Shown here piece after piece: positions 1 through 7,500 of a DNA stretch of 8,055 bases; the first letter of the stretch is position 1, and the number at the start of each line of letters is the position of its first letter. Below the pieces are notes generated by a model. The model saw nothing but the letters and a program-made list of their open reading frames with translations, ran no database searches and was not told the origin of the DNA. This DNA is from a bacterium (GTDB taxonomy: Bacteria > Vulcanimicrobiota > Xenobia > RGZZ01), in assembly GCA_021782195.1 (NCBI GenBank), contig JAJXVI010000087.1, positions 1-8,055 of the forward strand, given 5' to 3'. The position numbers and the translations under genes are program-made.

Positions 1-1129
1 CGAACAGGGCCGGATCATCGACACCATCAAGCAACAGTTCGGCAAAAGCCTTGACGGCAGTGAGCGGTGTTCGAAGCTCGTGCGACACCACCACCAGAAA
101 ATCGGTCTTCTGGCGGTCTGAAGCGGAGAGGCGCCCGTGAGCTTCCTCAAGGTCGCGCGCTCCCTGCTCGAGCGCGGCCTGCATGGCCTGTTCGCGTTCC
201 ACGAGGAGCGCGCTCTGACCAACCAGACGATTGAAGTCGTCGGCAAGTCGGCCAAGGTCGTCGCCGCCGCTCACTGGAGCGAGACGCTCGATGTTCCCGT
301 GCGCCACCGCAACGGTAAAGGCAAGAAGCTCCGCCACGCGCTGAGAAAGTGCGGTGTGGGCGGCGCGCTCGGTGCGCACACGTGACTCCAGGTACTCAGC
401 CATGCGATCGAACGTGCTGGCAAGCAGCACGACCGTTCCCCTGCGGAAAGGAGCGCCGATGGCGGGCGACCTGGGTTCGGGGAGCGTCCCTGCACCAGGC
501 GGAACCTTGGGAGGCAAGACGCGCGCACGCAGATCGCCGTCGGCGATCGCGTCGGCGGCACGCGCCATCATCGCGAGCGGGACGGCGATGCGGTTCGAGG
601 CGATGCCCGTCAGCGCGAGCACCGCAAGCGCAAGCAAAAGCGACGTGAACAACATCTCGCGACGGGCGGCGGCGATCGCAAACGCCGTGGGCGCCACGTC
701 AACCCCGAGACGGGCGATACCCAGACACTGTCCGCGCACCTCGATCGGGGCGGAAAAGGTACACAGGGCACGGCTCTGGGGCAGTGGGCGCGCGACCCGC
801 CCGACCTGCGAGGGGATGCTACAGGCCAGAATGCGTCCCCGCGGGCCCTCCAGCGACACGTACGCGACGTCGGGCTCCAGGAAGGCACGCTCGACGTACG
901 CCTGCAGGCGCTTCGTCCCCGTGGCATCGGGCTCGCGCTCGTCGGCGCTCTCGGGAGCCAGCGCCTCAGCGCTTCTTGCGACAAGCAACCCGAGGACGCG
1001 CCGCGCGCGCGAGGCAACCACCTGCTGGCAGCGCGCGCGCTCACGCCCGACAATGTAGAAGGAGTTGAACGCTGCGAACAGCACCAGCACGGGCAAGGCA
1101 GCCAGGAAGAGGCGCAGGCGAAGGGTCAC
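1..1129 (-). CDS. Sensor histidine kinase, N-terminal part (cut by left window edge)
   Basis: This is a membrane-bound two-component sensor kinase. Reading the minus strand from GTG 1129 gives 376 open codons to the window edge. A hydrophobic segment (residues about 5-22) is followed by an extracytoplasmic sensor region (about 27-157) with four cysteines (C34, C103, C123, C135). Its DVAYVSLEGPRGRILA stretch resembles the core of small Cache/PAS-like sensors. A second membrane segment (about 159-177) leads to a HAMP linker (about 178-250, containing DGDLRARV), a second HAMP-like unit (about 262-310, DDLGRLADDFN) and a coiled coil. The HisKA box SHELRTPL follows, with phospho-acceptor H350. The dimerisation helix is only begun and the ATPase domain lies outside the window. 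The GTG start places the first membrane helix at the N-terminus but has no Shine-Dalgarno of its own. An in-frame GTG at 1189 would add 20 Pro/Arg-rich residues. The gene is divergent from the second kinase, which has the same domain order. The sensed signal is unknown. Confidence 0.95.
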   Translation of the reverse strand, partial: MTLRLRLFLAALPVLVLFAAFNSFYIVGRERARCQQVVASRARRVLGLLVARSAEALAPESADEREPDATGTKRLQAYVERAFLEPDVAYVSLEGPRGRILACSIPSQVGRVARPLPQSRALCTFSAPIEVRGQCLGIARLGVDVAPTAFAIAAARREMLFTSLLLALAVLALTGIASNRIAVPLAMMARAADAIADGDLRARVLPPKVPPGAGTLPEPRSPAIGAPFRRGTVVLLASTFDRMAEYLESRVRTERAAHTALSQRVAELLAFTVAVAHGNIERLAPVSGGDDLGRLADDFNRLVGQSALLVEREQAMQAALEQGARDLEEAHGRLSASDRQKTDFLVVVSHELRTPLTAVKAFAELLLDGVDDPALF

Positions 1130-1152
1130 GGCAGAAATCTTCGGGGACGCAC
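1126..1152 (-). other. Possible 8-codon leader ORF coupled to the first kinase
   Basis: On the minus strand GGAGG (1165-1161) stands 8 bases before a GTG at 1152. That GTG opens eight codons (VRPRRFLP) ending in TGA at 1128-1126, and the stop overlaps the kinase start in a GTGA junction. The kinase GTG has no ribosome binding site of its own, so re-initiation after this mini-ORF is possible. Short ORFs like this arise easily by chance in GC-rich DNA. Confidence 0.25.
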
Positions 1153-1235
1153 GCGGGGGTCCTCCGCGAGCGCCAGGGCGAGGACGCACCGCGAGCGCCA
1201 GGGCAACACGGGGGAGGCGGGGACGGCACGGCGAA
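1130..1235. promoter_or_regulatory. Divergent control region between two kinase genes
   Basis: These 106 bases separate the start codons of two divergently read sensor kinases, so they should hold the promoters of both. I see no convincing sigma70 -35/-10 pair on either strand, because the stretch is very GC-rich. It does contain a 16 bp direct repeat (listed separately) and purine-rich tracts. One tract, GGAGG on the minus strand (1161-1165), and GGGAGG on the plus strand (1212-1217), resemble ribosome binding sites. The regulatory role is inferred from position. Confidence 0.5.
1164..1204. repeat. 16 bp direct repeat, two copies 25 bp apart
   Basis: CCGCGAGCGCCAGGGC occurs at 1164-1179 and again, identical, at 1189-1204, so the copies start 25 bp apart. 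The octamer GGACGCAC also flanks the unit twice. It lies in the shared upstream region of the divergent kinases. It could be a tandem regulator-binding site, or simply a local duplication. Confidence 0.7.
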
Positions 1236-3119
1236 ATGATCGGCGCAGTGAGCGTCTCCACTTCCACCCGCCGTTCCCCTGGCGCCTGGCTCCGCAAACA
1301 TCCGCAATACGCGATGCTGCGGGGGCTTGCCTCGCGCTTCACGGTGGTGGCGCTCCCGTTGCTCGTTGTCTTCGTGTTCGTCAACATCGCCTTCGTCGCG
1401 CGCCAGGAGCACGCGGTGTTGTCGTCGCAGCTACGCACGGAAGCAGTGTCTCTCTGTCGCAACCTTGCCGCGGACTGCGGGCCGGCGCTCGAAAGTCACG
1501 ACGACGCACGGCTCGGAACGGTGGCTGCAACCGTCGCGCGAGCCACCTGCGTGGCGTGGGTGGCCCTGGGTGACGCGCGTGGCCACCTCCTCACGTCCGC
1601 GGGCCCGCAGGCAGGTCTCGCCGTTCGGGAGGTGTGGCACGGAGGCGCCATGTCCCGGCGCAAGGCCGGTGTGAAACCCGTGCAGATTGGCACCGACACG
1701 TACCTTGCCGCGTGGCAGACCGTGGCGTCCCCCCGGGGAACCCTGGGTACGGTGCAACTCGGGCTGTGCACCAATGCGCTGAACAGCGCCGCCAGCGACG
1801 CGCGCATCGACGCGGTCGTGCTCGCGCTGCTCATGGGGACCGGCACGCTGCTCATCACCCTGCCGATGGTCGCTTCCACGCTCCGTCCAACGCATGACCT
1901 CGTAAGGACAGCCCGCGCCCTGGCCGACGGGGACCTGGACGCACGCGTGCCCGAACATCTCGGCTACAGAGAACTTGACGCACTCGGCGCGGCACTGAAC
2001 CGAATGGCCGAACGCGTAAGCACAACGCTGGGCGCGGAACACGCGCGTCGTGCCTCGCTGGAACGGCGGGTCGGCGAACTTTCCGCGGCGTCCGCGCAGG
2101 TCGCGGAGGGACACCTCCACGTGAGAGCACAGGTTCGTGACGACGACGAAATGGGAAGACTCGCGGCCGGCTTCAACGCAATGGTGGACCATCTGAGTCG
2201 GCTCGTACAGGCAGAGCGCGCGACACGCACCGAACTCGAAGGGAATCATCGCGTCCTCGCCGCAGCGAACCGTCGGCTTCGCGAACTTGACCGCAAGAAG
2301 AGTGAGTTCTTGAACACGGTATCGCACGAACTTCGCACCCCCCTCACCTCGATCAAAGCGTTCTCCGAAATCCTGCGCGACCAGGAGACCGAAGAATGTG
2401 ACGCGGAACACGGGCGTCACCGGGATGAAAGCGGGGTCGACCTGGAGTTCCTGGGGATCATCAACCAGGAGGCAGATCGTCTCACGCGACTCATCGACGA
2501 CCTGCTTGACCTGAGTCGCATCGAGCAGGCCGCGAGTCGGTTGAGTCGCGCGTCGGTGGACCTCGGGGCGGTCGCAGCACAGTGCGTGCGCACGTGCCGG
2601 GCACTGGCCGAACCGAAGGCGATCCGGCTCGAACTGCAGGGCACGGCGCCCCCCGTGGACGGTGATCACGACCGGCTCGCGCAGGTCGTGACGAACCTCC
2701 TGAGCAACGCCGTCAAGTTCACGCCGCGCGAGGGCACCGTCACGCTACAGCTCCACGAGAGCAACGGTCGAGCGGGGATTGCGGTGAAAGACACCGGAGT
2801 CGGCATCCCTGAACGCGACCTGGTCCGCATTTTTGAACGGTTCCAGCAGGTTGACCAGAAGGCGTCTTCGGGGGCGGGCGGGCGTGGTTCCGGGCTGGGA
2901 CTGACCATCGTCAAGTCAATCGTCGAGGCCCACGGCGGTACCGTGGAGGTCTCCAGCGTACCCGGTCAGGGCAGCACGTTCCAGGTCTGGTTGCCGATCC
3001 CCGGCCCGAACCCGCACGCGCCGGCGTCAAAAGCCCAGGTGGATGAAGGGGTCCCCGTAAACGGACAGACGGTGCCCGACCTTGACCAGAAGTCAGACAT
3101 TGGATATATTCCAGGGTGA
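1236..3119 (+). CDS. Sensor histidine kinase with tandem HAMP linkers, complete
   Basis: This is a 627-residue membrane sensor kinase that should autophosphorylate on His and pass the phosphate to a response regulator. Visible order: membrane helix (about 35-55), extracytoplasmic sensor with four cysteines (C74, C81, C105, C178), membrane helix (about 192-214), HAMP 1 (about 215-262, DGDLDARV), second HAMP-like unit (about 275-325, DDEMGRLAAGFNAM), coiled coil to about 355, then HisKA with SHELRTPL and H364. The ATPase domain has the N box (NLLSNAVKF, N487/N491), G1 (DTGVGIP, 519-525), the F box (FERF, 533-536) and G2 (GSGLGL, 551-556). All catalytic motifs are intact. A 40-residue Pro/Asp-rich tail follows the fold and contains a promoter for the next gene. 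ATG 1236 was chosen because longer TTG-started versions run into the opposite kinase with Arg-rich sequence. ATG 1314 is a shorter alternative that keeps the first membrane helix. The signal and the cognate regulator are unknown. Confidence 0.96.
   Translation: MIGAVSVSTSTRRSPGAWLRKHPQYAMLRGLASRFTVVALPLLVVFVFVNIAFVARQEHAVLSSQLRTEAVSLCRNLAADCGPALESHDDARLGTVAATVARATCVAWVALGDARGHLLTSAGPQAGLAVREVWHGGAMSRRKAGVKPVQIGTDTYLAAWQTVASPRGTLGTVQLGLCTNALNSAASDARIDAVVLALLMGTGTLLITLPMVASTLRPTHDLVRTARALADGDLDARVPEHLGYRELDALGAALNRMAERVSTTLGAEHARRASLERRVGELSAASAQVAEGHLHVRAQVRDDDEMGRLAAGFNAMVDHLSRLVQAERATRTELEGNHRVLAAANRRLRELDRKKSEFLNTVSHELRTPLTSIKAFSEILRDQETEECDAEHGRHRDESGVDLEFLGIINQEADRLTRLIDDLLDLSRIEQAASRLSRASVDLGAVAAQCVRTCRALAEPKAIRLELQGTAPPVDGDHDRLAQVVTNLLSNAVKFTPREGTVTLQLHESNGRAGIAVKDTGVGIPERDLVRIFERFQQVDQKASSGAGGRGSGLGLTIVKSIVEAHGGTVEVSSVPGQGSTFQVWLPIPGPNPHAPASKAQVDEGVPVNGQTVPDLDQKSDIGYIPG
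3082..3110 (+). promoter_or_regulatory. Sigma70-type promoter inside the end of the second kinase gene
   Basis: TTGACC (3082-3087) and TATATT (3105-3110) are separated by exactly 17 bases, matching the sigma70 consensus at five of six and five of six positions. This is one of the few AT-rich stretches in the window. It overlaps codons 616-625 of the kinase and would start RNA near 3117, leaving a leader of about 58 bases before the PEP-CTERM gene. A TTG start at 3082 for that gene is unlikely because this TTG is the -35 element. Confidence 0.75.
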
Positions 3120-3139
3120 GCATCTCCAAACTCGAGGGG

Positions 3140-3166
3140 ATGCACCGGTTGGCACAGCGAAAGTGA
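3140..3166 (+). other. Possible 8-codon upstream ORF in the PEP-CTERM leader
   Basis: ATG 3140 opens eight codons (MHRLAQRK) and stops at TGA 3164-3166. The stop overlaps a GTG at 3163 that is in frame with the PEP-CTERM gene. A GAGGGG tract abuts the ATG directly, closer than is usual for efficient initiation. It could be chance. It has the same length and the same GTGA junction as the mini-ORF before the first kinase. Confidence 0.18.
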
Positions 3167-3168
3167 GG
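3165..3168 (+). promoter_or_regulatory. Ribosome binding site deciding the PEP-CTERM start
   Basis: GAGG at 3165-3168 lies 6 bases before GTG 3175. The in-frame alternative GTG 3163 has only the weak AGCGAAA before it. The shorter start also gives a conventional signal peptide. Confidence 0.5.
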
Positions 3169-3174
3169 CTACAC

Positions 3175-3840
3175 GTGGGAAACAGGTTTCGGGCTGTCGT
3201 CGTGGTGTTGGGACTCTGGGCGCTGTCCACGTGTCCGGCTCGTGCAACCGCCGTGCTCACGAACGGCAGCTTCGAGTCACCGGTGCTGGCAGCCGGCGCC
3301 TACGTCTATCCGAACGGCACGAGCGGGGGGTGGACCTTCACCGGCAACTCAGGGCTTCTCACCGCCACGGGATGCTCTCCCTGGTATGGATCCACGCCAC
3401 CGTCGGGTTACGTGGGCGCGCAGTACGCATTTCTTCAGATTGTGGGCGTGATCAGCCAGGCCTTCACCGTGCCGACAAGCGGATATTACAATCTCACGTG
3501 GTTGTCCGCCGGGCGACCCAATGGAGTCAGCTCCGGCGGAAACGAGACGTACAATACCCAGATCGCAGCACCCGCGAGCCTGGGCGGTGCGACGACGGTA
3601 CTCGGGTCGTTCCAGACAACCAGTGGAAGCAACTTCAGCACAAACAGCTCGCTATCCATGGCGCTCTATGCGGGGGATACGTACACGCTCTCCTTTGTCG
3701 GCACGGGAGCCGTCGACAACTCGGCGTTTCTCGACAACGTCAGCATGAACTACCTGTACGCGGTCCCGGAACCCGGTGTTTTCGCCCTGCTGGCCGGATC
3801 TCTTCTGCTCCTTTTCGTCCCGCAACGCAGAGCGGAGTGA
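3175..3840 (+). CDS. PEP-CTERM sorting-domain secreted protein
   Basis: This is an exported surface or matrix protein of 221 residues from GTG 3175. A signal peptide has a basic start (VGNRFR), a hydrophobic core (about 7-19) and a likely cleavage site after ARATA (residue 26). The mature chain begins VLTNGSFESP, the opening seen in DUF642/galactose-binding-like beta-sandwich domains. It is rich in Ser, Thr, Gly and Asn and ends that fold with DNSAFLDNVSMN (181-192). The C-terminus is a textbook PEP-CTERM tail: VPEP at 197-200, a hydrophobic helix (about 201-215) and a basic cluster (QRR). In this family the tail is recognised and cut by an exosortase in the inner membrane, often in strains making extracellular polysaccharide. 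No exosortase is in the window. The LSTC in the signal peptide is a poor lipobox, so a lipoprotein is unlikely. GTG 3163 is an alternative start. The ligand is unknown. Its own promoter lies in the upstream kinase gene. Confidence 0.92.
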   Translation: MGNRFRAVVVVLGLWALSTCPARATAVLTNGSFESPVLAAGAYVYPNGTSGGWTFTGNSGLLTATGCSPWYGSTPPSGYVGAQYAFLQIVGVISQAFTVPTSGYYNLTWLSAGRPNGVSSGGNETYNTQIAAPASLGGATTVLGSFQTTSGSNFSTNSSLSMALYAGDTYTLSFVGTGAVDNSAFLDNVSMNYLYAVPEPGVFALLAGSLLLLFVPQRRAE

Positions 3841-3888
3841 GGCCCGGTCCGGTGAGCCTGCGCCGTCTTGCGCGAAACCGGCCCGCCG

Positions 3889-4563
3889 CTACATTCCCAT
3901 CGCGTACCCGACGCCGCGCACCGTGCGAATCAGGCGCCGATCCGTGTCGCCGATTTTCGACCGCAGGGCACTCACGTGCACTTCCACCACGTTCGTGTCT
4001 CCGCAGAAGTCGAACCCCCAGAGCTGGTTGAGAATCTGCTCGCGCGTGCACACGTGACGCGGTTGGCGCATCAGCAGTTCGAGAATCTCGTACTCGCGCA
4101 GCGTCAATTCCACCGTTCGCCCGGCGCGCGTCACGCGATGCGTCCCCAGGTCGATCTCCAGGTCGTCGTACACAAGCGTCTGCGTGGCGATCATGCCAGC
4201 GCGTCGCAACTGCGCCCGAACCCGCGCCAGCAGTTCCAGAAACTTGAACGGCTTGGCAAGATAGTCGTCCGCCCCCGCTTCGAGACCGCTGACCCTGTCC
4301 TCCAGTTCACCGCGCGCAGTCAGCATGATGATCGGCACGTCGGAAATCGTACGTAACTCACGACAGACCGCGATGCCGTCCAGATCCGGCAACATCCAGT
4401 CGAGAATCACGAGATGCGGCGCGAAGCTGCGCACCATCCCCAGCGCCTCCCGTCCGCTACTCGCGGTTGCCGTCTCAAACCCCTCGTACTGTAAACCCAT
4501 GGTCACGAACTCGAGAATCGCCTCCTCGTCGTCCACCACCAGGATCTTCCGACGCTCACTCAC
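3889..4563 (-). CDS. OmpR/PhoB-family response regulator
   Basis: This is a 224-residue DNA-binding response regulator. The receiver domain (about 6-118) has the acidic pair D11/D12, phospho-acceptor D55 in LVILDWMLPDLDG, T82 in MLTAR, and K104 in LAKPF, so every phosphorylation residue is present. The C-terminal winged helix (about 130-222) has LTLREYEILELLM, the recognition-helix region DTNVVEVHVSALRSKI and the end motif RTVRGVGYAM. All are typical of the OmpR/PhoB class, and the length is normal. The start is GTG 4563, since the family begins a few residues before ILVVDDE. Longer versions add Arg/Cys-rich translation of the helicase gene. The start overlaps the helicase 3' end by 8 bases, so the two are almost certainly on one mRNA. 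The partner kinase is not adjacent in the operon. Either sensor kinase to the left is a candidate. The target genes are unknown. It ends 48 bases from the convergent PEP-CTERM gene. Confidence 0.96.
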   Translation of the reverse strand: MSERRKILVVDDEEAILEFVTMGLQYEGFETATASSGREALGMVRSFAPHLVILDWMLPDLDGIAVCRELRTISDVPIIMLTARGELEDRVSGLEAGADDYLAKPFKFLELLARVRAQLRRAGMIATQTLVYDDLEIDLGTHRVTRAGRTVELTLREYEILELLMRQPRHVCTREQILNQLWGFDFCGDTNVVEVHVSALRSKIGDTDRRLIRTVRGVGYAMGM

Positions 4564-7500
4564 CCTCCTGTCCCCTCCCGCGCGCTCCGAACAGCGCACC
4601 CCACGCCCGTCCCCCAGCAGCCGGCACGCCTTGCGGCGGGGACGCAGCACCTGCCCGGCGCTCGGTGTCCCGGAGCGTTCCCGAGTGCGGCCCGGGCGCG
4701 AGCAGGAGGGCCACATCGCTCGGCGCGCGCAGTGCCAGCACCTCCGGCGGAGCGGGCACAATCCACGCGCTTCCCCCGACCCGCGCCTCCACCGTGCGGA
4801 ACAGGCGATGAAACACTGACACGCGTGAAAGCGTCGCGTAGTTGCCGATAAGCACCAGCTTGTGCTTCGCGCGCGTGACCGAGACGTTCAGACGCCGCGG
4901 GTCGGCAAGCAACGACCCGAACGCCTCGGCGGTCGACGTCAGGGACAGCACGATGACGTCGCGTTCATCGCCCTGATACCGATCGATGGTGTCGACCAGC
5001 TCGCGCACGCGCTCAGAGTCGATGTAGCCGTACGCTGAAATTTCTCGGCGCAGACAGGCGACCTGTGCGCGAAACGGCGCAATCACGCCGACCTTTGAGA
5101 AATCCGACTGGAACTGCCGAAGCAGGGCGGCCGCACACCGGGCCTCAGCAACGTTCGTGCGCGGACCATCGGTGCTGTCGAGGGGCACGTCCACAAGCAC
5201 GATAGACAGCTCTGGCGCAAACACGCGCGCGGCAAACGGTTCGTCCACCGTGATCGAGAGGCGCCGCTGGGCTACCTGGGCGTGCGCGGGTTTGAGGCGG
5301 TCCTCATACCACAGCGCCGCGGGCACCGCGCAGATATCGTCGTTCATGCGGTACTGGTCCTCGAGCACGACAAGTCCGTCGTCTCGAAGCGTCTCGAACG
5401 GCTCGGCCAGGTGAGCGAACAGCGACTCGTGCCCACCCTCTTCGCTCTGGTTTGCACCTTGCCGCACCGGCCCCAGTTGCTTCGGATCCCCAATCAGTAC
5501 GAAGCGATCCGCGAGGCGAATCGGACCGAGCGTTGATGGCAGGGAAAGCTGCGCCGCTTCATCAACGATCGCGAGATCGAACCGGCCGAGGATCGGGTCC
5601 CATTCCCCCGACAGGACGCCACTGGCCGTCACGCCAACCACGCGCCGCTTTCCGACCGCTTCGCGACGGCGGGCCACCAGATCCGAGGTCGACAGTTCCC
5701 CCGTCCTTCGGCTCGCGCCGTCGGGGACGCTTCGCGCACCGCCCACGCTCACGCCGTCGGGGACGCTTCCCCCGTCGCCCAACGCGTCGAGGCTGTAGCG
5801 CACGAGCGCCTCCTGCGAAGGACGGCCAAGACGCAGCAACTCGTCTCCCATCCCTTCCCGAATGATCGTGGTGAGCGCCTGATCGAGCGCACGGTTTGTC
5901 CCCGCGCAGATGAGGATGCGCTCCGCGTTCGCGAGGTGTGCTCTCACCATTTCCGCGATGAGCGTGGTCTTGCCCGAACCCGGCGGACCGATCACCAGCA
6001 GGTAGTCCTCCATCTGCAGCGATTTCTCGATGGCCTCCCGCTGTTTCGGATTCAGATGTTCCTTCGGCGTAAAAGGCACCGACTGCGGGAGTCCGAAGCG
6101 AGGACGACGTCCGGAGACCACGCGATGATGGTGCTCCGAGGTCCGCGAGGCAAACGCGAACAGTCCGCGAAACTCGCGCGCGATCAGGTTCTCGTCCACG
6201 TACGGGTCGATCCACCCCACCTCAAACTCGATCCGCTGGCGCGGTTGCACCTCGACACCATCCGCCACCGCACGTTCCACCCTGGCCTGTACGAGACGTC
6301 CCTCCATCGGGCCTTTCGGGCCGCTCAGCAGCACGGCGTCTCCCGCACGAAGCTCGCTTCGATTCACGCCGTCCCGCGCCTGGCAGAACCACCTTCCCCC
6401 TTCACCCTCCGTCACGGCCGCAACCGGCATGCTTGTCCCGGCCTTCTCCCGCTGTTCCGGGGTTCGCGCCCACAGTGAGGCGTGCTGCATCTTCAGGGCA
6501 CGCAGCTCATCCCCCAGTTCCTGAACGTGCCGGCGAAAGAAACCCTGCATTCCCACGCTCGGAACATCGCCCGCAATGCGCGAAAGCGCGTTCGACGCCC
6601 GCGGATCGTCGTGGCCGTCAAGCACCGCGAGCTGCGCGCATTCCTCGGCCACCGAGCAACGGTCGCACTTCTTCGGGTTCTTCTCGAACGGGGCGTCGGA
6701 CGTGAGATCCGCAAGCACCAGGCTGTTACGCATGACCATGGCCGCCACAAACTGCCGAAAGTGGATATCCACCTGCTGAACCACGGTCTCGGAGCGACTG
6801 TACAGCAACAGTGCGTGCAACTGATCGAGGCGCACTTCCCCACGAGATGCCAGCATCAACGCGTAGGAGACGAGCTGCACCTCGTGTGACGGGTGTGGTT
6901 TCTTTCCGGTCTTGAGCTCGCCCAGGATGCGCGGACGGTTGTCCTTCCACCAGATCGCGTCGATCTGTCCCTTGAGTCCGACCAGGGGTGCAATGACAAA
7001 CGTTTCGTCGCGAAACTCCGACGTACGAGAGCGCCCGGCGGACCACTTGACCAGGTGTTCCAGTTGTTGATCGACCGTGGTCTCAAGTTCCTCGATATCC
7101 TGAGGGTCCATCTTCGAGGCCTGCGTCATGTTCTGCAACTGCGAAGCCATCGCTGCACTGCGCCGAGCCTTGACCTGGTCAACGTCGGGCGTCTTCCAGA
7201 TGTCGGGTAGCAGCGTGTGTATCAGGTTGCCCGCGATCTGCGGGGCGTTCTGGCTGTGAAGGGCATAGCGGTCAAGCAGTTGCCCGCGCAGACAGAAATC
7301 GCCTTTACTCAGGTCGGTCACGCGCACGAGCCAGTTCGGTTCGAGCACAATGAGGCTGTTCTCGTCAGCAACCAGCTCGCCTTCCGTGCGGACGACGTGG
7401 TAGATGGCCAGCTCGGCGCGCAGCTCGAGACGGGTCCTCTCAAAAAGACGTTCACGCGCCTTCTGATACTCCGTGGCGAGTTGCAGAAAGGAGTCCTGAC

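Noticed and set aside
354..1058. 234-codon plus-strand ORF and other ORFs opposite the first kinase
   Set aside because: They are Arg/Ala/Ser-rich shadows. The minus strand over the same bases encodes an unmistakable kinase with SHELRTPL, HAMP and membrane helices.
1065..1235. Upstream TTG start for the second kinase
   Set aside because: It would overlap the divergent kinase and add 57 Arg/Gly-rich residues with no family resemblance. ATG 1236 sits just before the first membrane helix.
1431..2669. 412-codon minus-strand ORF opposite the second kinase
   Set aside because: It is long only because the DNA is GC-rich. It has no recognisable domain and no ribosome binding site, and it lies fully antisense to a kinase with all motifs intact.
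3150..3165. Sigma54-type promoter (TGGCAC) upstream of the PEP-CTERM gene
   Set aside because: TGGCAC matches the -24 half, but the required GC of the -12 element is GT. The RNA would start at about the proposed start codon, while a strong sigma70 promoter lies just upstream.
3846..3884. Terminator between the convergent PEP-CTERM and response regulator genes
   Set aside because: Only a broken hairpin is possible (CCGGT/ACCGG with an inner GCGC/GCGC), with an uneven internal loop and no T-tract on either strand, so I do not call it.
3231..4031. 266-codon plus-strand ORF across the PEP-CTERM and regulator genes
   Set aside because: It reads the PEP-CTERM gene in another frame and then the antisense of the regulator, with Arg/Gln-rich composition. 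Both real genes have clear family motifs.
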